From Erysipelotrichaceae bacterium UBA6182 (GTDB lineage Bacteria; Bacillota_I; Bacilli_A; Erysipelotrichales; Erysipelotrichaceae): 9,092 bases of DNA. Shown in pieces: positions 5,164 to 9,092 of this stretch. Made by a program: the position numbers and the translations under genes. The stretch is taken from the NCBI GenBank assembly GCA_002422065.1, contig DITO01000284.1, forward strand, positions 1 to 9,092. Direction: 5' to 3'. Below the pieces are notes generated by a model. The model was not told the origin of the DNA. It ran no database searches and saw nothing but the letters and a program-made list of their open reading frames with translations. Each line of letters opens with the position of its first letter. Within the stretch, counting starts at the first letter, position 1.

Positions 5164-7138
5164 GATTGACCACCTCCATGAATTCTTGTTCATTCATAAT
5201 CTTAACTCCTAAGGACCTTGCTTTGTCAAGTTTTGAACCAGCTTCTTCCCCTGCAATCACAATATCTGTAAGTTTTGATACTGATCCACTCACTTTAGCA
5301 CCGTGTTCTGTTAACCACTGAGTTGCTTGAGAACGTGACATTGAAACCATCGTTCCTGTTAATACACATGTCTTGTTTTGAAAAGATGAAGTTTTAATTA
5401 CTTTAGCTTCTTCAGTCATATTAACACCGTACGATTTAAGTTGACCGATAAGTTCAATAAATGATGGATGCGACATTGTTTCTACACACGATTGTGCCAT
5501 AACACTGCCTATTTCCTTAATACTTGTTAAATCATCGATTGAGGCATTCATAATTGCCTCCATACTTAAGAAATGTTGCGCTAATGTTTGTGCAGCTTTT
5601 TGACCAATATGACGTATTCCTAAACCATAAAGAAGTTTAGAAAGCGGTTGTTTCTTTGAAAGTTCAATAGCTTCAATTAAAGAGTCAACACTCTTTTCTG
5701 CGAATTTCTCAAGAGATAGTATCGTTTGCACATGATTCTTGAGTAAATAGATATCCCCAACACTTCTTAATAATTGAGCATCATAGAGTTGTGCAATCTT
5801 TCTTTCTCCTAAACCATCAATATTGAGTGCATCTCTACTAGCAAAATGAATCATAGATTCAACCACTCGAGCTTCACAATTAGGATTAACACAATACACA
5901 TCCACTTCTTGTGGATCAGAGAATGTAGCTTCATGACACACAGGACAATGTCCATCAAAGACATAAGCTTCTTGAATTGTACGATGTTCAAGATTGACAC
6001 GAACAACTTCTGGAATAATATCTCCTGCTTTACGGACAATGACTCGATCATTGATACGAATGTCTTTAGACACAATGTAATCAAAATTATGAAGTTGGGC
6101 AAACCCAACATTCGTTTGCGCTACAATGACTGGTGTTAAACGAGCATTTGGAGTTATCTTACCTGTTCTTCCAACAGTTAAGAAGATATCTTCTAAGGTT
6201 GTTTCAACTTCTTGTGCAGAAAATTTATAAGCAATTGCCCAACGAGGTGTTTTTGCAGTAAACCCAAGTCTTGCTTGAGCATTAAAATCATTGACTTTTA
6301 TAACAACTCCATCGATATCAAAAGGAAGATTATGTCGTTGAGCATCAAGACTTAACACCACATCATAAACATCCTTGATTGAAGAACAAAGTTTTGTCAT
6401 GTCACTTATCTTAAACCCTAAGGACTTAAGATGTTGAAGTGCATCATAATGAGTCTTTATATTAAAAGCACTTGCATTCACAAAATTATATGACAACATT
6501 GAAAGTTTTCTTTTCGCAACCAGTTGAGTATCAAGTTGGCGAATTGAACCTGCAGCTGCATTTCGAGGATTCATAAATAAACTAAGACCTTGAACTTCCC
6601 GTTGTTGATTAAGTTGTGTAAAAGCAGATCTTGACATATAGACTTCCCCACGTACCTCAAGATTTGCTAACTCATTAATTGATAATGGAACATCATAAAT
6701 TGTCTTTATGTTTTCAGTCACATTCTCCCCAACAAAACCATCTCCACGTGTTGCAGCTGTTTTTAGTTGACCTTGTTCATACCATAATGACATGGCTAAC
6801 CCATCAATCTTAACCTCAACTACATACTCAACATCACTCACGACTCCACGAACACGCCCATCAAAATCAACAAGGTCTTCATAAGAATAGGCATTACCTA
6901 ATGATAGCATCGCTTGTTGATGAGTCACCTTTTCAAATCCTTCTAAGACAATTCCTCCTACTCGTTGAGTAGGTGAACTAAGATCCATCCACTGAGGATA
7001 TTGTTTTTCTAATGAAATAAGTTCTTGAAAAAGCGCATCATATTGAGCATCACTAATTGTAGGTTGATCTAAAACATGATATTCATGATTATATTGATTC
7101 AATAAAGATACAAGTGACTTCATTCGATCTAGACTCAT
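5153..7138 (-). CDS. ligA: NAD-dependent DNA ligase
   Basis: LigA seals nicks in duplex DNA during lagging-strand replication and repair, using NAD+ as adenylate donor. The 661 residues are close to the E. coli length of 671 and all domains are present. Domain Ia, which binds NAD+, includes YNHEYHVLDQPTISDAQYD (16-34). The adenylation domain has the catalytic lysine Lys110 in VEVKIDG, followed by TRGDG (130-134), MNPRNAAAGS (189-198) and DIDGVVIK (274-281). The OB fold has VGRTGKITP (322-330) and VIVRKAGDIIP (366-376). A four-Cys zinc finger follows (Cys398, 401, 416, 421), then helix-hairpin-helix repeats at about 435-575 and a BRCT domain at about 586-661. ATG 7138 overlaps the pcrA stop as ATGA and has AAAGGAG at 7147-7153, eight bases away. 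The end of the gene carries the ribosome site and start codon of camS. Pairing with pcrA is conserved in Firmicutes. Confidence 0.98.
   Translation of the reverse strand: MSLDRMKSLVSLLNQYNHEYHVLDQPTISDAQYDALFQELISLEKQYPQWMDLSSPTQRVGGIVLEGFEKVTHQQAMLSLGNAYSYEDLVDFDGRVRGVVSDVEYVVEVKIDGLAMSLWYEQGQLKTAATRGDGFVGENVTENIKTIYDVPLSINELANLEVRGEVYMSRSAFTQLNQQREVQGLSLFMNPRNAAAGSIRQLDTQLVAKRKLSMLSYNFVNASAFNIKTHYDALQHLKSLGFKISDMTKLCSSIKDVYDVVLSLDAQRHNLPFDIDGVVIKVNDFNAQARLGFTAKTPRWAIAYKFSAQEVETTLEDIFLTVGRTGKITPNARLTPVIVAQTNVGFAQLHNFDYIVSKDIRINDRVIVRKAGDIIPEVVRVNLEHRTIQEAYVFDGHCPVCHEATFSDPQEVDVYCVNPNCEARVVESMIHFASRDALNIDGLGERKIAQLYDAQLLRSVGDIYLLKNHVQTILSLEKFAEKSVDSLIEAIELSKKQPLSKLLYGLGIRHIGQKAAQTLAQHFLSMEAIMNASIDDLTSIKEIGSVMAQSCVETMSHPSFIELIGQLKSYGVNMTEEAKVIKTSSFQNKTCVLTGTMVSMSRSQATQWLTEHGAKVSGSVSKLTDIVIAGEEAGSKLDKARSLGVKIMNEQEFMEVVNRET
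5170..5177 (-). promoter_or_regulatory. Shine-Dalgarno site deciding the camS start
   Basis: GGAGGTGG on the minus strand carries a strong GGAGG core (5173-5177) ending 9 bases before GTG 5163. It lies downstream of the alternative ATG at 5193, so it can only serve the GTG. It is embedded in the last codons of ligA. Confidence 0.75.
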
Positions 7139-9092
7139 GTTTGAAGCTCCTTTTTTGATCTTAGTGCAGGATTTGGAATCATTTTCTTAATGCCATGAGG
7201 AAACTTAAATGCAATCGTCATAATCATTCCTTCAATCGCAGTAATAATCCCCTCACCAAACTCAGTATGAACAACGACTTCCTTGACAACATAAGCAATA
7301 TTCACCTTATCTTGCAAACGTATAGGAGCAGTTTGATTTGATGATTTAATATTTAGTAGATTAGCTTTTGACACTACTTTATTGACATGCTCAATACAAG
7401 ATTCTTCTATTTCATCAACAAATCTTGAAGCTTGTTTAGGACGATCAAGCACAAAAGAATGACCAGCACTATCTGTGATGAATAACTTCTTCTTTGCACG
7501 TGTCATAGCCACATAAGCAAGTCTGCGCTCTTCTTCAAGGGCATGCTTACCTTCAGATAAACTACGCTCATTAGGAAAAACACCTTCACAAAACTCGATA
7601 AGAAATACATGATCAAACTCTAAACCTTTTGCCGCATGCACTGACATCAATGAAATATGATCCTGATGAAGCATCGTGCTCTTATCAGTGTATAGTGCAA
7701 CAAGTTGTAAGTATTCATCAAGGGTTGATTCTGGATAGATATTCATAAATTCTGTTGCATCATTCATGAGTTCTTTAACGTTTTCAATTCGTTCTAGTTC
7801 ATTTTCCTCTTCAAGCATCTGTTTTAATCCACTCTTAGAAAAAACATGTTCATAAAATGTAACAACACCATAAGATTGTGATGCTTTTAGAGACTCAATA
7901 AGTGAAATAAACTTATCTAATGCTAAGTTGACTCGTGGTGTAAACTCACGATACATACTTGCAGCTTCAAAATAAGATAAACCACGCTCATAAGCAAATG
8001 TGGTCAATGTATCCACCGTTTTAGGACTTAATCCACGTTTTGGTTGATTAATAATACGCATAAAAGATAAGTCATCCCCCACAACTACAGCTCGAGCATA
8101 CGCAAGCATATCCTTCACTTCCATACGATCAAAGAATCGTTGACCCCCATAAATCATATAAGGAATATGATGATTTCGACATGCTTTTTCCATTTCACGA
8201 GAGATGTAATTAGAACGATAAAGTATCGCACTATCTCGATAGTTAATCCCATTATTCTTAAGTTCTTTTAAGCGACGAGCAACCCAATCAGCTTGCTCAT
8301 TCTCTTTAGGAAATGAATGATGTTCTATCTTTACAAATGATTCATTCGTAGTAAAAAGATCTTTATCTACTCGCATGGTATTATTGCGAATTAAAGAGTT
8401 TGCACCATCAAGAATGGCTTTAGAAGAGCGATAGTTCTGATTTAAAACGATACTTTCACAAGGCGCAAAATCACGCTCATAGTTAAGAATAAAGTTAACA
8501 TCAGCTCCACGCCATGTATAGATCGTTTGATCAGGATCACCTACAACATAAATATAGTTATCCTTAGACTTTAGAAGTCTTAACATTTCATATTGAATAT
8601 GATCCACATCTTGAAACTCATCCACATGAATATAGTGAAAACGCTTCTGCCATTTTTCACGAACACTTGGTGAACTCTTTAGCATTAGTACATTCTTTAA
8701 AAGCAAGTCATCGAAATCAAGATAATACTTATCATTACAGACTTTTAAATAGCGCTCATAAATTCTTGCAAAGTCTTGAAAAGTTTCGTTGGTACCCGCA
8801 AGCATCATGGCACGTTCAACGCTAATATCTCCTCCTTTTTGAGAAGAGATATAGTTACTCAATGAAGTAGGTTTGTATTTGTTTCTTTCAAACCCCATAT
8901 CTTTCATGATTTGTCTTAATAAAGACTTTTGATCATCTTCATCCATCACCGTAAAGTTCTTTGGCCATTTTAAAACATCAATATCTTCACGAAGCATTCT
9001 GACACATAATGAGTGAATCGTAGAGATTGTAGCTGAGCGCATAAGATCACCAAGTTCACTAAAAAGTCGTTGCTTCATTTCATTCGCAGCTT
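7135..9092 (-). CDS. pcrA: ATP-dependent DNA helicase PcrA/UvrD, partial (5' end beyond window)
   Basis: PcrA is the superfamily 1A 3'-5' helicase of Gram-positives, used in repair, plasmid rolling-circle replication and clearing RecA or stalled RNA polymerase. The frame stays open to the window edge; before the Met at 9078 it reads AANE, which fits the family's F-T-N-K-A-A motif Ia, so that Met is internal. About 65-70 residues, including the Walker A loop, are therefore outside. Counting from the Met at 9078, the landmarks are STIHS (19-23, motif Ib), VDEFQD (152-157, motif II, Mg2+/ATP), GDPDQTIYTWRGA (180-192, motif III), NQNYRS (213-218, motif IV), SVHAAKGLEF (479-488, motif V) and EEERRLAYVAMTRAKK (515-530, motif VI). 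The C-terminal stretch 597-637 (VVVHTEFGEG...) is a Tudor-like fold, known in PcrA to contact RNA polymerase. The gene ends in TGA overlapping ligA by four bases. Confidence 0.97.
   Translation of the reverse strand, partial: AANEMKQRLFSELGDLMRSATISTIHSLCVRMLREDIDVLKWPKNFTVMDEDDQKSLLRQIMKDMGFERNKYKPTSLSNYISSQKGGDISVERAMMLAGTNETFQDFARIYERYLKVCNDKYYLDFDDLLLKNVLMLKSSPSVREKWQKRFHYIHVDEFQDVDHIQYEMLRLLKSKDNYIYVVGDPDQTIYTWRGADVNFILNYERDFAPCESIVLNQNYRSSKAILDGANSLIRNNTMRVDKDLFTTNESFVKIEHHSFPKENEQADWVARRLKELKNNGINYRDSAILYRSNYISREMEKACRNHHIPYMIYGGQRFFDRMEVKDMLAYARAVVVGDDLSFMRIINQPKRGLSPKTVDTLTTFAYERGLSYFEAASMYREFTPRVNLALDKFISLIESLKASQSYGVVTFYEHVFSKSGLKQMLEEENELERIENVKELMNDATEFMNIYPESTLDEYLQLVALYTDKSTMLHQDHISLMSVHAAKGLEFDHVFLIEFCEGVFPNERSLSEGKHALEEERRLAYVAMTRAKKKLFITDSAGHSFVLDRPKQASRFVDEIEESCIEHVNKVVSKANLLNIKSSNQTAPIRLQDKVNIAYVVKEVVVHTEFGEGIITAIEGMIMTIAFKFPHGIKKMIPNPALRSKKELQT
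7147..7153 (-). promoter_or_regulatory. Shine-Dalgarno site for ligA
   Basis: AAAGGAG on the minus strand lies 8 bases before ATG 7138 and inside the final codons of pcrA. Together with the ATGA overlap it points to coupled translation of helicase and ligase. Confidence 0.7.

Larger units (their letters stand above)
1..9092 (-). other. Single co-directional gene block (probable polycistronic operon)
   Basis: All eight genes lie on the minus strand. The junctions, in transcription order, are: pcrA/ligA 4-base overlap, ligA/camS 11-base overlap, camS/gatC 2-base gap, gatC/gatA 1-base overlap, gatA/gatB 4-base overlap, gatB/unknown 8-base gap, unknown/methyltransferase about 11-base overlap. 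No junction has space for a terminator or a separate promoter, although promoters inside coding sequence cannot be excluded. Both ends of the block run past the window. Confidence 0.8.

Noticed and set aside
5164..5193. N-terminal extension of CamS from ATG 5193
   Set aside because: It would place ten polar residues before the lipoprotein signal, has no ribosome site, and increases the overlap with ligA to 41 bases, while GTG 5163 has a strong GGAGG site.
5846..6139. Open frames on both strands inside the zinc-finger/OB region of ligA
   Set aside because: LigA is intact with all motifs in its own frame; these products have no recognisable features.
7135..7138. TGA at the end of pcrA as a tryptophan codon (Mycoplasma code)
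   Set aside because: PcrA ends there at its normal C-terminus, ligA starts in the same ATGA overlap, and tryptophans in the window are encoded by TGG, so the standard code applies.
9076..9078. Start of pcrA at the Met codon at 9078
   Set aside because: The frame continues upstream to the window edge and reads AANE, fitting helicase motif Ia, so the gene begins outside the window.
1..9092. CRISPR arrays, tRNA or rRNA genes, insertion sequences, phage genes, riboswitches or rho-independent terminators
   Set aside because: None was seen; the window is covered almost entirely by overlapping coding sequences, with no non-coding gap longer than 8 bases.

Overview
This window is one unbroken stretch of minus-strand housekeeping genes from a low-G+C Gram-positive bacterium. 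In transcription order, from high to low coordinates, it reads pcrA (5' end cut off), ligA, a CamS-family lipoprotein gene, gatC, gatA, gatB, a small membrane protein of unknown function, and the 5' part of a TrmA/RlmD-family RNA methyltransferase (3' end cut off). Neighbouring genes overlap by 1, 4 or about 11 bases or are separated by at most 8, so almost every base codes for protein. I see no room for a promoter, terminator or RNA gene between them and no sign of mobile DNA.

The gene order matches the conserved Firmicutes block known from Bacillus and Staphylococcus (pcrA-ligA-camS/yerH ... gatC-gatA-gatB-dgkB-rlmCD), but in a condensed form. The genes usually found between camS and gatC are absent. 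The dgkB slot between gatB and the methyltransferase holds an unrelated-looking 200-residue single-pass membrane protein. TGA is used as a genuine stop (end of pcrA and of gatA), so the code is standard, which argues against Mycoplasma-type Mollicutes. AT-rich composition, tight packing and divergent but complete GatA/GatB proteins suggest a walled relative of Mollicutes such as the Erysipelotrichia; this assignment is inference only.

Functionally the unit joins DNA maintenance (PcrA helicase, NAD-dependent ligase), a cell-surface lipoprotein, tRNA-dependent amidation (GatCAB, making Gln-tRNA and/or Asn-tRNA) and RNA methylation. Several starts are decided by Shine-Dalgarno sites placed inside the preceding gene. 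CamS is best started at GTG 5163, which gives a clean lipoprotein signal peptide, and GatB at ATG 2475, which gives an ATGA overlap with gatA.

No new multi-gene system is evident. The most interesting items are the unknown membrane protein in the dgkB slot, its local resemblance to the C-terminal part of the nearby CamS lipoprotein, and a GatA with a genuinely short N-terminus and altered residues beside both catalytic serines.
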